DNA of 64,000 nt from Pseudomonas cichorii (GCF_003700275.1 NZ_RBRE01000057.1:113634-177633), one strand, 5' to 3'. Positions 36,589 through 45,700 are shown, numbered from the stretch's first letter. Numbers and translations: made by a program. Notes: generated by a model not told the origin, from the sequence alone.

Positions 36589-36794
36589 GTCATCAGGTAT
36601 CGACTGAGAGTATCCACGGCGCCGAGCAACAAAGCGTATAGACCTACATTGAACAAAGCCCGGTGCCAGACCAGGCGGTAGAAGTGGGCGCGCGACAACA
36701 GCGCGTGCAGCCCGAGGAACAGCAGGTAAGCGATGCCCATCAGCGCCAGGAACGTGGGCACGAAGATCCCGCTGATATCCAGGTCACCAATCAT
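36585..36794 (-). CDS. DUF1656 (AaeX-like) small membrane protein
   Basis: A 69-residue protein with two membrane segments (about residues 12-32 and 47-64), beginning IGDLDISGIFVPTFLALMGI, the usual DUF1656 pattern. Such proteins sit between FUSC and HlyD genes in aae-like operons; function unknown. Four-base overlaps at both ends. Confidence 0.9.
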   Translation of the reverse strand: MIGDLDISGIFVPTFLALMGIAYLLFLGLHALLSRAHFYRLVWHRALFNVGLYALLLGAVDTLSRYLMT

Positions 36795-38878
36795 GACGGT
36801 GCTCCATCAATGCCATAGGGCGGTTGTTCGATCATTTCTCCGCCGACGCTGACGATTTCCACGCCCGGCAGCAGTGCCAGACGCAAGCCGCTCAGGGCAT
36901 GCAGCAGGTGAATCCGCGCCGGGTCCTGGCCCATCGTCTGGTCGGTCAGCGAGCGCCGAGCGCGGTCCATGGTCATCAGCAGGCCCTTGGGAGCCGGCAG
37001 CCGCTCACCGGCCTTGATGCAGGCCTTGAAGTAACGGCCGACTTCCTCGGTCACCTGTTTCAGCAATGCCTGGGAAATCGCGCCGGCCCGCGGTGTATAG
37101 GCCAGCAGGTCGAGCATGTTCAGCGCCACCCGCAGCTCGCGCAGGGCAATCCCGGTGTCCTGCGCGGTGAGGGTCAGGCGCGGCAACTGCTGCATCAGGC
37201 GGTCGAGCATCTGCACGCCCATGACCCGGTGTTCGGCCAGCGAAGCCGGTTCGCTGAGGCTGACAATGTCGCGCCAACTGAAGCGGGTCAGGCGCTTGAC
37301 CGCCAGCTCGACGCCGAACGGGCGGAACACCAGCGTCCAGATGAACGCGAACAGCAGACCGGCTGGCCCGGCCAGATTGGCGTTGAGGAAGTTCAGGAAG
37401 TCGGCGTCATACGCGCTCTGGATGCTGATGAATGACGAAGTGTTAACGATGGTCAGCAGCGTGCCGAGAAAGAAGCGTGGCTGGACGGTCAGCGTGCCCA
37501 CGCAAATGAACGGCACCGCGAAGGCCAGCACCAGCATCGGAAAGTCATGCAGGTTGGGCAACACCACGAACAGGTACAGGCTGGCGAACACCACCGACAG
37601 CAGGGTCCAGAAAAAGAACCGGTAGATCTGCGGCGCCGGATCGTCCATGGCAGCGAAAAAACTGCACGACACTGCGGCCAGAGCCACGGCGCTGGCGCCG
37701 TCTTTCCAGCCCAGCAGTATCCACAACAGCGAGGCGACGATAATCGCCAGCACGGTCGAAACCACTGAATACAGCATCAGGCCGCGATCCAGGAAAGGTG
37801 TGAGCCGGCCCAGCCGCCAGTGCCGATAGACCGCGCGCCACTGCGACTGGTCGTCGGTTTCGATGGCGTATTGCAAGGTGCGACAGTCCAGCCACAGGTC
37901 GATCCATTCGCCGAGGCGATACAGGGCGTTGGAGAGCAGCAGTTGCTCGCGCTCATCCAGGTGCGCGGAATCGGGTTGCAGGCGCTCCCGTTCACGATGC
38001 AGGAATTGCCATTGTTCCAGTTGCGGGCCACTGGCAGTTTGGTCCAGCCAGTTGCGGGCCTCCACCAGCAGCGGCGAAAGGCTTGCCAGCAACTCCGGCG
38101 TGCGGCGTTCCAGCGCCCAGAGCGCGTCGTCCAGCGCATCGATCACCGGCAGCAAGTGAATCATCCGCCCGCGCAGCTCCCGGGCGTTGCGCACTGTCTG
38201 TTTGCGGGTGCCTTCGTGGCTCAACTGACTGATGAGCAGTTCCAGCGAGTTGAAACTGGCGACCATCGAATTGCGCAGCGCGCCGACTTCTTCGGCCTGT
38301 ACGCTGCGGCTCAGGAAGCGTTCGCTGTAGGCGCTGGCGTCGCTGAACCATTTTTCCGTGGTGGCCTGGAACACCGGTTTCAGGCGCCGCGGCCAGAACA
38401 TGGCGCCGACCACGGCGGCACAGATGATGCCGAGGAAAATCTCTTCGGTGCGCGAAACGGCAATCTCGAACACCGCCTGCGGGTTGTCCACCACCGGCAG
38501 GGAAATCAGCGGCATGGTGTAACCCGCGAGCATCAGGGCGTAGCTGTTGGCAGTGCGCAAGTGCAGGGACAGAAACAGCAAGGTGCCGGTCCACAGGCCA
38601 ATGACCACTGCCAGCAGCAGAGGCGTCTGCACGAACAGCGGCACCAGCAGCACCGAAGCCGCCGCGCCGGCCAGCGTACCGAGGGCGCGATACAGCGCCT
38701 TGGAACTGGTCGGGCCTACGAACGGGCTGGAAACGATATAGACCGTTGCCATTGCCCAGTAAGGTCGTGGCATCTCCATGAGCAGGGCGATGTACAGCGC
38801 GAGCATCGAGGCGGCGAAGGTGCGCACGCCGTAGAACCAGTCGCGGGCCGGCGGGAATCCGGCGAAGAAACCGTTCAC
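36791..38878 (-). CDS. FUSC (AaeB-like) aromatic acid efflux permease
   Basis: A 695-residue inner-membrane protein made of two copies of a hydrophobic block plus cytoplasmic domain, as in the FUSC/AaeB family. The start pattern is RDWFYGVRTFAASMLALYIA followed by MPRPYWAMATVYIVSSPFVG. It starts with a GTG whose bases overlap the marR stop (GTGA). A longer frame upstream is only antisense/overlap with marR. The substrate is likely an aromatic carboxylate or other weak acid, by family. Confidence 0.9.
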   Translation of the reverse strand: MNGFFAGFPPARDWFYGVRTFAASMLALYIALLMEMPRPYWAMATVYIVSSPFVGPTSSKALYRALGTLAGAAASVLLVPLFVQTPLLLAVVIGLWTGTLLFLSLHLRTANSYALMLAGYTMPLISLPVVDNPQAVFEIAVSRTEEIFLGIICAAVVGAMFWPRRLKPVFQATTEKWFSDASAYSERFLSRSVQAEEVGALRNSMVASFNSLELLISQLSHEGTRKQTVRNARELRGRMIHLLPVIDALDDALWALERRTPELLASLSPLLVEARNWLDQTASGPQLEQWQFLHRERERLQPDSAHLDEREQLLLSNALYRLGEWIDLWLDCRTLQYAIETDDQSQWRAVYRHWRLGRLTPFLDRGLMLYSVVSTVLAIIVASLLWILLGWKDGASAVALAAVSCSFFAAMDDPAPQIYRFFFWTLLSVVFASLYLFVVLPNLHDFPMLVLAFAVPFICVGTLTVQPRFFLGTLLTIVNTSSFISIQSAYDADFLNFLNANLAGPAGLLFAFIWTLVFRPFGVELAVKRLTRFSWRDIVSLSEPASLAEHRVMGVQMLDRLMQQLPRLTLTAQDTGIALRELRVALNMLDLLAYTPRAGAISQALLKQVTEEVGRYFKACIKAGERLPAPKGLLMTMDRARRSLTDQTMGQDPARIHLLHALSGLRLALLPGVEIVSVGGEMIEQPPYGIDGAPS

Positions 38879-39327
38879 GGCTGGCCTGCGTTGTCGGCTT
38901 GGGCCGCATCGGCGAAGGCCTTGAAGACCCGCAACGTGGCTTCGAGGTCGGCAGAGTCGATGTCGCGCAGTACGTTGGCGCGCAGACGCACCAGTTCTGC
39001 TTCGATCGAACTGGCTAGCGTACGGCCGTGCTCGGTCAGGCTCAGGGCCTTGGCGCGCCGGTCGCTGGGGTCTTCGCTGCGGCAGACGATACCGGCCGCG
39101 CAGAGTTGGTCCAGCAGGCGCACCAGTGTCGGGCTTTCCATCCCGGCGGCCTGGGCCACTTTCACCTGATGCACGCCGTCGCCCAGGCGGGCGATGGCCA
39201 GCAACGGACCGGCGCAGGCTTCGGAGATGCCATAGCTGGACAGCGTGGTCTGGCAGATACGCCGCCATTGCCGTGAGGCTGCGACCAGACCGCTGCTGAG
39301 GGCTCTGTGGAGTGAATCGAGTGACAT
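38875..39327 (-). CDS. MarR-family repressor of the efflux operon
   Basis: A 150-residue MarR-type winged-helix protein: VKVAQAAGMESPTLVRLLDQ (recognition helix region) and SEDPSDRRAKALSLTEHGR (wing). It is the first gene of the efflux operon and probably represses it until an aromatic ligand binds. A perfect inverted repeat lies just upstream of its start. Confidence 0.92.
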   Translation of the reverse strand: MSLDSLHRALSSGLVAASRQWRRICQTTLSSYGISEACAGPLLAIARLGDGVHQVKVAQAAGMESPTLVRLLDQLCAAGIVCRSEDPSDRRAKALSLTEHGRTLASSIEAELVRLRANVLRDIDSADLEATLRVFKAFADAAQADNAGQP

Positions 39328-39342
39328 GGGCGAACCGGAAAT

Positions 39343-39399
39343 TTAGTTAGGAGCGATATTGTTAGTGAGGATATTAATAGCTTGCTAACTAATAATATC
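39343..39399 (-). promoter_or_regulatory. Candidate MarR operator with paired inverted repeats
   Basis: TTAGTTAG (39343-39350) and CTAACTAA (39385-39392) are perfect inverted copies. A nested pair, GATATTGTTAG (39355-39365) and CTAACTAATAATATC (39385-39399), overlaps them. The A+T-rich block sits 16-72 bases before the marR start, where an autoregulating MarR protein would bind. Confidence 0.6.
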
Positions 39400-39455
39400 C
39401 TGTAACAAAGTCTTTCCGTCAACCGTAAATTTCCCGACGGTCATGTCATCGCCTG

Positions 39456-40853
39456 TCAGTTGGCGGTTCTGCTCTGCTGGATCGGCAACACCACTTTGAA
39501 GGACGTACCGGTGCCCACTTCGCTTTTGACGCTGATGCTGCCGCCATGTTTTTTGACGATGCCGTAAGACAGCGACAGGCCCAGCCCGGTACCTTTGCCC
39601 ACCGGTTTGGTGGTAAAGAACGGATCGAAAATACGTTGCAGGACCTGCGCTTCGATGCCCGAGCCGTTATCGGTCACTTCCAGCCAGACATTGTCTGCTT
39701 CGACACCGCTGCGAATGACGATCTGCCCGCGCTCGGCGCCAATGGCCTGAGCGGCATTGACCACCAGATTCATCACCACCTGATTGATCTGCGAGGGCAG
39801 GCATTCGACCTGGGGCAGGTCGCCGTATTCCTTGATGACGTCAGCTTTGTACTTGAGTTCGTTGGCGGCGATGTTCAGTGTCGAGTCGATGCCTTGATGC
39901 AGGTCCGCCCATTGCCATTGTTCATTGCTGTCCACGCGGGAGAAGGCCTTGAGGTCCTTGACGATCTTGCCGGCGCGGTCGATACCTTCCTTGGATTCAC
40001 TGATCAGCACCGGGATATCGTCGATCAGGTAATCCAGCTCGATGCGCTCGCGCAGTTCGCTCAAGCGATCCCGCTGCGGACCTGCCGGCAGCGCCTGCTC
40101 GGCTTCGCGGTAGGCGAGCAGCATTTCCTTCACCTGGGCGAAATAGCTCTCCAGGGTGCCGAGATTGGAGGAAATGAAGCCGATCGGGTTGTTGATTTCG
40201 TGAGCCACACCCGCCGCCAATTGCCCGAGCGAAGCCAGTTTTTCCGATTGCACCAACTGGCTTTCCAGGTGTTTGCGTTCGTCGATCTCGTGTTTCAGCT
40301 CTTCACTGGTGCGGGTCAGCTCTTCGGTGCGTTGCTCGACCAGTTGTTCCAGCCGGTCCATCTGCACCGAGGCCAGCTCGGTCATTTCCCATTTAGTGGT
40401 CAGCACATGGGCCAGTTGCTGGACTTCAATGTCGTTGAAGGGCTTTTTCCGGGTCAGCAGCCGGTCATGGCCTTGCAGGCGGTCAATCAGGGTTTCCCAG
40501 GAATAATCCGATTGCGCGGCGCAGATCACCACCTGCAGGCGCGGATCGGTCTGCCAGAGTTTTTCGATGATCCGCACATCTTCCGCCAGGTGCATGTCGA
40601 CGAAAGCCAGTGCGTAGGGCTGCCCGTCATCCACTGCCTGCTGTGCATTGAGCAGGCCGTCCTCAGCGTTGTAGACACAGTCGAGCTGGTAGTGGTGGGC
40701 AATGATCGGCATGTCATTGCCGAACAGCGCCGCTTCGATCAGGTAAAGGTCCGTCTGGCCACTGCTGTCCGGGACCAGCGCCTTGCGAAAGTCTTCGTGG
40801 GTGGCGGGTGTACTGTCGATCAGAAGGATGCGTCGGTTGGACAGGATTTTCAT
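39456..40853 (-). CDS. Receiver-histidine kinase hybrid
   Basis: A 465-residue soluble protein. An N-terminal receiver-like domain (ILLIDSTPATHEDFRKAL, Asp in AFVDMHLAED, Lys in TRKKPF) is followed by a coiled coil (residues ~160-200), a HisKA domain with phospho-His in GVAHEINNPIGFI, and an HATPase domain (NLVVNAAQA, DNGSGIE, GKGTGLGLSLSYGIV). It lacks membrane segments, so its input is cytoplasmic or by phosphotransfer. It is divergent from the response regulator at 41043 and probably its partner. Confidence 0.88.
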   Translation of the reverse strand: MKILSNRRILLIDSTPATHEDFRKALVPDSSGQTDLYLIEAALFGNDMPIIAHHYQLDCVYNAEDGLLNAQQAVDDGQPYALAFVDMHLAEDVRIIEKLWQTDPRLQVVICAAQSDYSWETLIDRLQGHDRLLTRKKPFNDIEVQQLAHVLTTKWEMTELASVQMDRLEQLVEQRTEELTRTSEELKHEIDERKHLESQLVQSEKLASLGQLAAGVAHEINNPIGFISSNLGTLESYFAQVKEMLLAYREAEQALPAGPQRDRLSELRERIELDYLIDDIPVLISESKEGIDRAGKIVKDLKAFSRVDSNEQWQWADLHQGIDSTLNIAANELKYKADVIKEYGDLPQVECLPSQINQVVMNLVVNAAQAIGAERGQIVIRSGVEADNVWLEVTDNGSGIEAQVLQRIFDPFFTTKPVGKGTGLGLSLSYGIVKKHGGSISVKSEVGTGTSFKVVLPIQQSRTAN

Positions 40854-41042
40854 GGTTCACCTGTGACGAGTATCGTTCTTGACTGCCTTGAGCATAGCGC
40901 TGTGGATGAGCTTTCATCGGAAATAATTGCAAAGTGCCACTATTTTTCAGTGCCCGGCTATGCTCAGGGCAAGGTCGAAGCGCATGATGACCTGGCACTT
41001 CACAAGAAAAATGTGCCACTACCGCCGAGCGAGGTTCTCGCG

Positions 41043-42389
41043 ATGGACGACAAGACTGTTTCTGTCAGTGCATACAAACCGAACGTGCTTCTGGTCGACG
41101 ATGAAGAGCTGATTCTCAGCAGCCTTCGCCGTCTGTTGCGGACCCAGGGGTACACCCTCCATTGCGCCACCAGCGGCGAAGAAGCGCTGGGCATCATGGC
41201 GCAACACCCCATCGATCTGGTGATGAGCGACGCACGCATGCCGCATATGGACGGCTCGACGCTGCTGGCGCGGATTCACGCGCAATATCCGGGCACCATG
41301 CGCCTGCTGCTGACCGGTTATGCGGATCTGGACATGATCGTCAAGGCGATCAACGAAGGCGGTATCTATCGCTACATCAGCAAGCCCTGGAATGACGATG
41401 ACATGCTGCTGACCCTGCGTCAGGCCCTGGCACATCAGTATTCAGAGCGTGAACGTCAGCGTCTTGAGCAACTGAGTCACGAGCAGAACGAAGCGCTGCA
41501 ACTGCTCAATGCCACTCTGGAGAAGCGCGTGTTGGCGCGTACGTCCGAGGTGCAGCAGACCGCCGATATGCTCGATCTGGCCTACGACGAACTCAAGCAC
41601 AGCTATGCCACCAGTGCCGAAGTGTTCTCGTTGCTGGTCAACCAGCGCCTGCCTGCCGACAAGCAGACCAACCGGCAGGTCATCGATCTGGTGCGCACCT
41701 ACTGCCAGGTTCACGCCATCGATGAAACCAGCCGCCGCGACCTGTGCATGGCGGCTGCGCTGCACAATATCGGCAAGCTGGCCTGGAGCGACAGCATGAT
41801 CGGGGCACCGGCCGATCAGTTGTCGCACATCGAGCGCGAGCGTTATCGGGACTATCCGAAACAGAGCGAATCGTTGCTGATGACCCTCGATCCGATGCGC
41901 GATGCGGCCCGCCTGATCCTGCATCATCAGGAGCATTGGGACGGCAGCGGCTTCCCGGACCGGCTCAAGGGCGAGGCGATTCCCTTCGGGGCGCGGCTGC
42001 TCAAGCTGGCGGTGGATTTCATCGAGTTGCAGCATGGCCTGATCATTCAGCGGCGCATGAACAGCGACGAAGCGCTGGTATTCATTCGCCAATACAGCGG
42101 GCGCTGGTATGACCCGGGCTTGCTGGAGGGTTTCATCAAGGCCTGCGCGGTTTACCGTTCCGACATCACCCTGGGCGATCCGCTGGTCAAGGCCATGAAA
42201 GCCCGGGAGTTGAGCGCCGGCATGGTCCTGGCGCGTAACCTGAATGCCGACAACGGCATGCTGCTGCTCAATGCCGGCAAGGTGCTCAGCGAACCTCTGG
42301 TCGATAAGCTGATTGCCTTCGAGGCCATGGAAGGCGGCAGCTACACCGTCTTCATCCGTTTGCCTGAACCGGTCCTTTCTCCTGCCTGA
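41043..42389 (+). CDS. Response regulator with degenerate HD-GYP domain
   Basis: A 448-residue protein. The receiver is intact (VLLVDDEE, Asp in LVMSDARMPHMDG, Lys in YISKPWND), followed by a coiled coil and an HD-GYP-like output. In that output the catalytic HD is HN (AAALHNIGKLAW) and GYP is GSGFP (HHQEHWDGSGFP), so c-di-GMP hydrolysis is doubtful. The ATG at 41043 (GCGAGG upstream) starts the conserved protein. The very long open frame upstream is an antisense artefact of the kinase gene. Confidence 0.87.
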   Translation: MDDKTVSVSAYKPNVLLVDDEELILSSLRRLLRTQGYTLHCATSGEEALGIMAQHPIDLVMSDARMPHMDGSTLLARIHAQYPGTMRLLLTGYADLDMIVKAINEGGIYRYISKPWNDDDMLLTLRQALAHQYSERERQRLEQLSHEQNEALQLLNATLEKRVLARTSEVQQTADMLDLAYDELKHSYATSAEVFSLLVNQRLPADKQTNRQVIDLVRTYCQVHAIDETSRRDLCMAAALHNIGKLAWSDSMIGAPADQLSHIERERYRDYPKQSESLLMTLDPMRDAARLILHHQEHWDGSGFPDRLKGEAIPFGARLLKLAVDFIELQHGLIIQRRMNSDEALVFIRQYSGRWYDPGLLEGFIKACAVYRSDITLGDPLVKAMKARELSAGMVLARNLNADNGMLLLNAGKVLSEPLVDKLIAFEAMEGGSYTVFIRLPEPVLSPA

Positions 42390-42411
42390 AAACTCCCGCC
42401 TGAAAATGACC

Positions 42412-42443
42412 AGGCCCATGCTGCGATTTGCAGCCATGGGCCT
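42412..42443 (+). terminator. Terminator hairpin after the HD-GYP-type regulator
   Basis: AGGCCCATGCTGC (42412-42424) pairs with GCAGCCATGGGCCT (42430-42443) with one bulged base and a 5-base loop, 23 bases after the stop. T-run is weak. Confidence 0.55.
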
Positions 42444-42844
42444 GTCTGTCTGCATGAAAAATCACCGACGAACGGTCGCGAGGTCAATCTTCAGCGCGAA
42501 AAGTTCCGTGCTTTAGAAAATAATCGCTACCGTCTGTCGGCTATTTTTCTGTAAAAGCCGCCATTTCGCCGGTTGCCATTCAAAAAAATGACGCAATCCA
42601 TTCGAGGGCATTTCCAAATAAATCGCTGCTTAGAGCAAAAAACCGACTTGTCAAATTTTGGATACAAATGGCATCAAAGTAATGGCTTTGGTGGTTTGGC
42701 GACTTTCTTTTGACGCCAATATACCGTTGGGTGGTGTTTAAAAAATAAACGATTCAGCCGATAGTCTCGACGAATCCAGCGGGCGCTCAAGCCCGTTCCA
42801 GAGCCATCCTGTCGGTGCGCATTGCGTACCTTGCGAGCAACCCC
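42444..42844. other. A+T-rich intergenic region before the alginate lyase
   Basis: About 400 bases without a credible gene. A+T-rich blocks (CAAATTTTGGATACAAATGG reversed in part near 42651-42672; TTTAAAAAATAAACG near 42737) could hold the lyase promoter; no specific regulator site recognised. Confidence 0.45.
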
Positions 42845-43513
42845 ATGATCGACCTCGCCACCTGGAATCTGTCCGTACCTGTCGGGACTCCAGCCACCAT
42901 CATCGATACCCCCAAACTGGTCGGTGGTTATCAGGATGGATATTTTCGCTCCGGTAACACGTTGTTTTTCTGGGCGCCGGTAACCGGGTCCACAACGGAA
43001 AATGCCAAGTACCCGCGCAGTGAACTGCGAGAAACCACTGCTGACGGTCGGGCCAACAACTGGTCTTACCCCAAGGCGGACAACTTTCTGCGGGCGTCGT
43101 TGACGGTCAACCAGGTGCCGTCGAACGGCAAGATCGTGATCGGTCAGATTCACTGCTATGGCAGCAACGAGCCGTTGCTCAAGGTCGAGTACCAGTACAA
43201 GGAAAAACTGCAGTCCGGCAATATCGTTGCCAAGCTTCGGCGCAGTCCGGATGCCGAGATTGAAGTGATCATCATTGCCCAGGGTGTGCCGCTCAACCAG
43301 CGCTTCGACTACAACATCAACCTGACACCGACAGGCAACCTCAGCGTCACGGCCTTCGACAGTATCTGGAACGTCACGCTCGACCCGACCTGGAGCACCA
43401 AGCTGTTTTACTTCAAGGCGGGGGTCTACACCCAGGACAACACCGGGTACACGACGGAAGGGGGCGCAGCTACCTTCTACAAACTGACTATCGCCCACGA
43501 CAAAAAGGCCTAG
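42845..43513 (+). CDS. Polysaccharide lyase family 7 alginate lyase
   Basis: A 222-residue single-domain PL7 enzyme. It has the three family signatures: YPRSELRET, GQIHCYG (QIH) and LFYFKAGVYTQDN (YFKAGVY). It cleaves alginate by beta-elimination. Unusually for an exopolysaccharide enzyme, there is no signal peptide from either possible start (42815 or 42845), as in some Pseudomonas PL7 enzymes. The stop overlaps that of the convergent kinase gene (CTAG). Confidence 0.9.
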   Translation: MIDLATWNLSVPVGTPATIIDTPKLVGGYQDGYFRSGNTLFFWAPVTGSTTENAKYPRSELRETTADGRANNWSYPKADNFLRASLTVNQVPSNGKIVIGQIHCYGSNEPLLKVEYQYKEKLQSGNIVAKLRRSPDAEIEVIIIAQGVPLNQRFDYNINLTPTGNLSVTAFDSIWNVTLDPTWSTKLFYFKAGVYTQDNTGYTTEGGAATFYKLTIAHDKKA

Positions 43514-44901
43514 GCGGCAAATACCAGGCTGAAGCAGATTCTTCCGGGCTGTGGCTGTGCCACTTCGACGCGACCGCCATGCAAGTGCATGATTGCCGCG
43601 ACGATGGCCAGCCCCAGGCCGTTGGAGTCGGAGCTTTGATGGCGCGACGAGTCGCCGCGGTAGAAACGGTCGAACAGCCGGTCCAGGGTTGCCTTGGGCA
43701 GGACGGGACCCTGGTTTTCCACTTCGATCCGCTGTTCATGCTTGAGCTGAACGACCCGGATCAGAATTCCGCTGCCTTCATCGGCATAGCGAATGGCGTT
43801 GGCCAGCAGATTGCTCAAGGCCCGGCGCAGCAGGATCGGATCGGCGTCGAGGCGGCCCTGGCCGCTGGCCTGCAGATCCAGTTGCCGTTCTTCGGCCAAA
43901 CCCTCGAAATAACCCGTCACCCGTTGCAGTTCGTCCTGCAATTGCAGAGGCTGGCGCTCCAGAACTGCCTGGGCTTCGTCGGCGCGGGCCAGAAACAGGA
44001 TGCTTTCCACCAGCCGGGAAATCCGCTCCAGCTCTTCAAGGTTGGAAGCCAGCAGGGCCTGATAATCGTCCGCGCTGCGATTTTGCCGCAACGCAACCTG
44101 GCAATGCCCCATCAGCGACCCGATCGGGGTGCGGATCTCATGGGCCAGATCGGCGGAAAACTGGGTCAGGCGCTGGTAGCCATCGTCCAGCCGGTCGAGC
44201 ATGGCATTGAACGCCTCGCTCAGTTGCTGCAGTTCCACCGGAGTATTACGGCTGTCGAGGCGGCTATGCAGGCTGGTCGGGCTGATGCTGGCCGCGTGCG
44301 CTGCCATTTGCCGCAGCGGGCGCAATCCGCGCCGCAGCAACACATGCCCGAGCAAGGCGGTCAGTACAAAGGTCAGGGCCACGGCGGCATAAATGCTTTG
44401 CCGGAAACTGGCGAGCATGGCCATCTCCTTGACCATCAGGTGCGCCGCCTGCAAGCGCAACTCCACGCCATTGGACAGCGCCTGCACCGACGCCGCCCGC
44501 AGCGGTACACCTTGCAGGCTCATGCCGCTGCGCAGATCGTCGACACGCAGCGCCTGATCCTGAGCGACGGTCGGCAGTTCGGGCAGCGGCGCACGTTTGG
44601 GGTTCACTGCAATTACCGGTGCCTTGCCCGGTTCGCCAATGATGAAGATGTCGTCTTCGCTGTCGAGCATGTTCTCGAACAACTGCGGGCTGCCCTTGAG
44701 GTTGTCCAGGGTCAGGTCATAGCGCAGCAGTTTGCGAAAATGATCCAGCCGGGCGAGCACGGCATGGTCGCTGCGCTGCATGACGGTCTGCTTGATCGAT
44801 TGATACAGATACAGCCCTGCGCCGCCCACGGTGAACATGGCCACCAGAGCAAAGGCCAGGGTCGAACGCAGGGTCAGGGATGGCTGGCGTCCGGGGTGCA
44901 T
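43510..44901 (-). CDS. Heavy-metal/oxidant-type sensor histidine kinase
   Basis: A 463-residue kinase of the CusS/CopS/HprS group. It has two membrane segments (about residues 15-34 and 170-190) around a ~135-residue periplasmic sensor, then HAMP, HisKA (LAHEIRTPIGSLMGH) and HATPase (NLLANAIRYADEG, GLGLAIVAAI) domains. It overlaps the response regulator gene by 28 bases. By family and by the divergent redox genes it may sense copper or reactive chlorine/oxygen at the periplasm; the signal is inferred. Confidence 0.9.
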   Translation of the reverse strand: MHPGRQPSLTLRSTLAFALVAMFTVGGAGLYLYQSIKQTVMQRSDHAVLARLDHFRKLLRYDLTLDNLKGSPQLFENMLDSEDDIFIIGEPGKAPVIAVNPKRAPLPELPTVAQDQALRVDDLRSGMSLQGVPLRAASVQALSNGVELRLQAAHLMVKEMAMLASFRQSIYAAVALTFVLTALLGHVLLRRGLRPLRQMAAHAASISPTSLHSRLDSRNTPVELQQLSEAFNAMLDRLDDGYQRLTQFSADLAHEIRTPIGSLMGHCQVALRQNRSADDYQALLASNLEELERISRLVESILFLARADEAQAVLERQPLQLQDELQRVTGYFEGLAEERQLDLQASGQGRLDADPILLRRALSNLLANAIRYADEGSGILIRVVQLKHEQRIEVENQGPVLPKATLDRLFDRFYRGDSSRHQSSDSNGLGLAIVAAIMHLHGGRVEVAQPQPGRICFSLVFAA

Positions 44902-45569
44902 GGCCGTACCTCGCAGACGTAACCGATGCCGCGCACGGTGTGGATGAGCTTGACCGGGTAGGGCAGGTCGACCTTGCTGCGCAGGCGCTTGATCGCCACG
45001 TCCACCACATTGGTGTCGCTGTCGAAGTTCATGTCCCAGACTTCGGAGGCGATCTGCGCTCTGGACAGCACATCGCCTTCGCGACGCAGCAACAGATGCA
45101 GCAGGGCGAACTCCTTGTTGGTCAGGACGATGACCTGCTGCTGGCGGGTGACGCGGCGGCGCAGCAGGTCAAGTTCCAGGTCGGCCAGATGAAAGTGATC
45201 GGCTTCGCGGACCACGCCCCGGCGCAGGATGGTGCGGATGCGCAGCAGCAGTTCGGTGAAGGAAAAGGGTTTGACCAGGTAATCGTCGGCACCCAGTTCC
45301 AGACCGCGGATGCGGTCCTGCAACTGGTCGCGGGCGGTGAGAAACAGCACCGGCACATCCTGCCTGGCGCGCAATACTTCGATGATCTGCCAGCCATCGA
45401 TGCCGGGCAGCATCACGTCCAGCACGATCAGGTCATAGCGGTTTTCCAGCGCCATGTGCAGGCCGTCGGTGCCATGTTGCGTCCAGTCGACCTGGTAGCC
45501 GGATTCGCCGAGGCCTTTTTTCAGGTACTCGCCGGTCTTGGTGTCGTCTTCAATCAGCAGGATATGCAT
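44874..45569 (-). CDS. OmpR-type response regulator, CopR/HprR group
   Basis: A 231-residue regulator with a receiver (IEDDTKTGEYLKKGLGESGY, Asp in LIVLDVMLPGIDGW, Lys in YLVKPFSF) and a winged-helix DNA-binding domain (LTNKEFALLHLLLRREGDVL, VDVAIKRLRSKVD, TVRGIGYV). The sequence is typical of heavy-metal response regulators. Two palindromes of the expected type lie 80-130 bases upstream. Confidence 0.92.
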   Translation of the reverse strand: MHILLIEDDTKTGEYLKKGLGESGYQVDWTQHGTDGLHMALENRYDLIVLDVMLPGIDGWQIIEVLRARQDVPVLFLTARDQLQDRIRGLELGADDYLVKPFSFTELLLRIRTILRRGVVREADHFHLADLELDLLRRRVTRQQQVIVLTNKEFALLHLLLRREGDVLSRAQIASEVWDMNFDSDTNVVDVAIKRLRSKVDLPYPVKLIHTVRGIGYVCEVRPCTPDASHP

Positions 45570-45649
45570 TGTGATGCTGGCTACACTCAGGCAGGCGCCA
45601 TCAGTCGCGCCGGTGCCGGCAGTCTAACCAGTTGCCAGCGGCGAGTCGG

Positions 45650-45663
45650 TGACATTTTTGTCA
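45650..45663. promoter_or_regulatory. CopR/HprR-type palindrome 1
   Basis: TGACATTTTTGTCA is an inverted repeat TGACA-N4-TGTCA. It lies between the divergent regulator gene and the periplasmic-protein gene, nearer the regulator. Confidence 0.75.
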
Positions 45664-45686
45664 TTGATCGGCTCGCATTCGGTGAA

Positions 45687-45700
45687 TGACAAAAATGTCA
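45687..45700. promoter_or_regulatory. CopR/HprR-type palindrome 2
   Basis: TGACAAAAATGTCA is the same motif in reverse orientation, exactly 37 bases from the first. It lies about 73 bases before the ATG of the periplasmic-protein gene. One box per divergent promoter is the simplest reading. Confidence 0.75.

Noticed and set aside
39546..41042. Long plus-strand frame leading into the HD-GYP-type regulator
   Set aside because: It is antisense to the histidine kinase gene; conserved protein begins only at the ATG at 41043.
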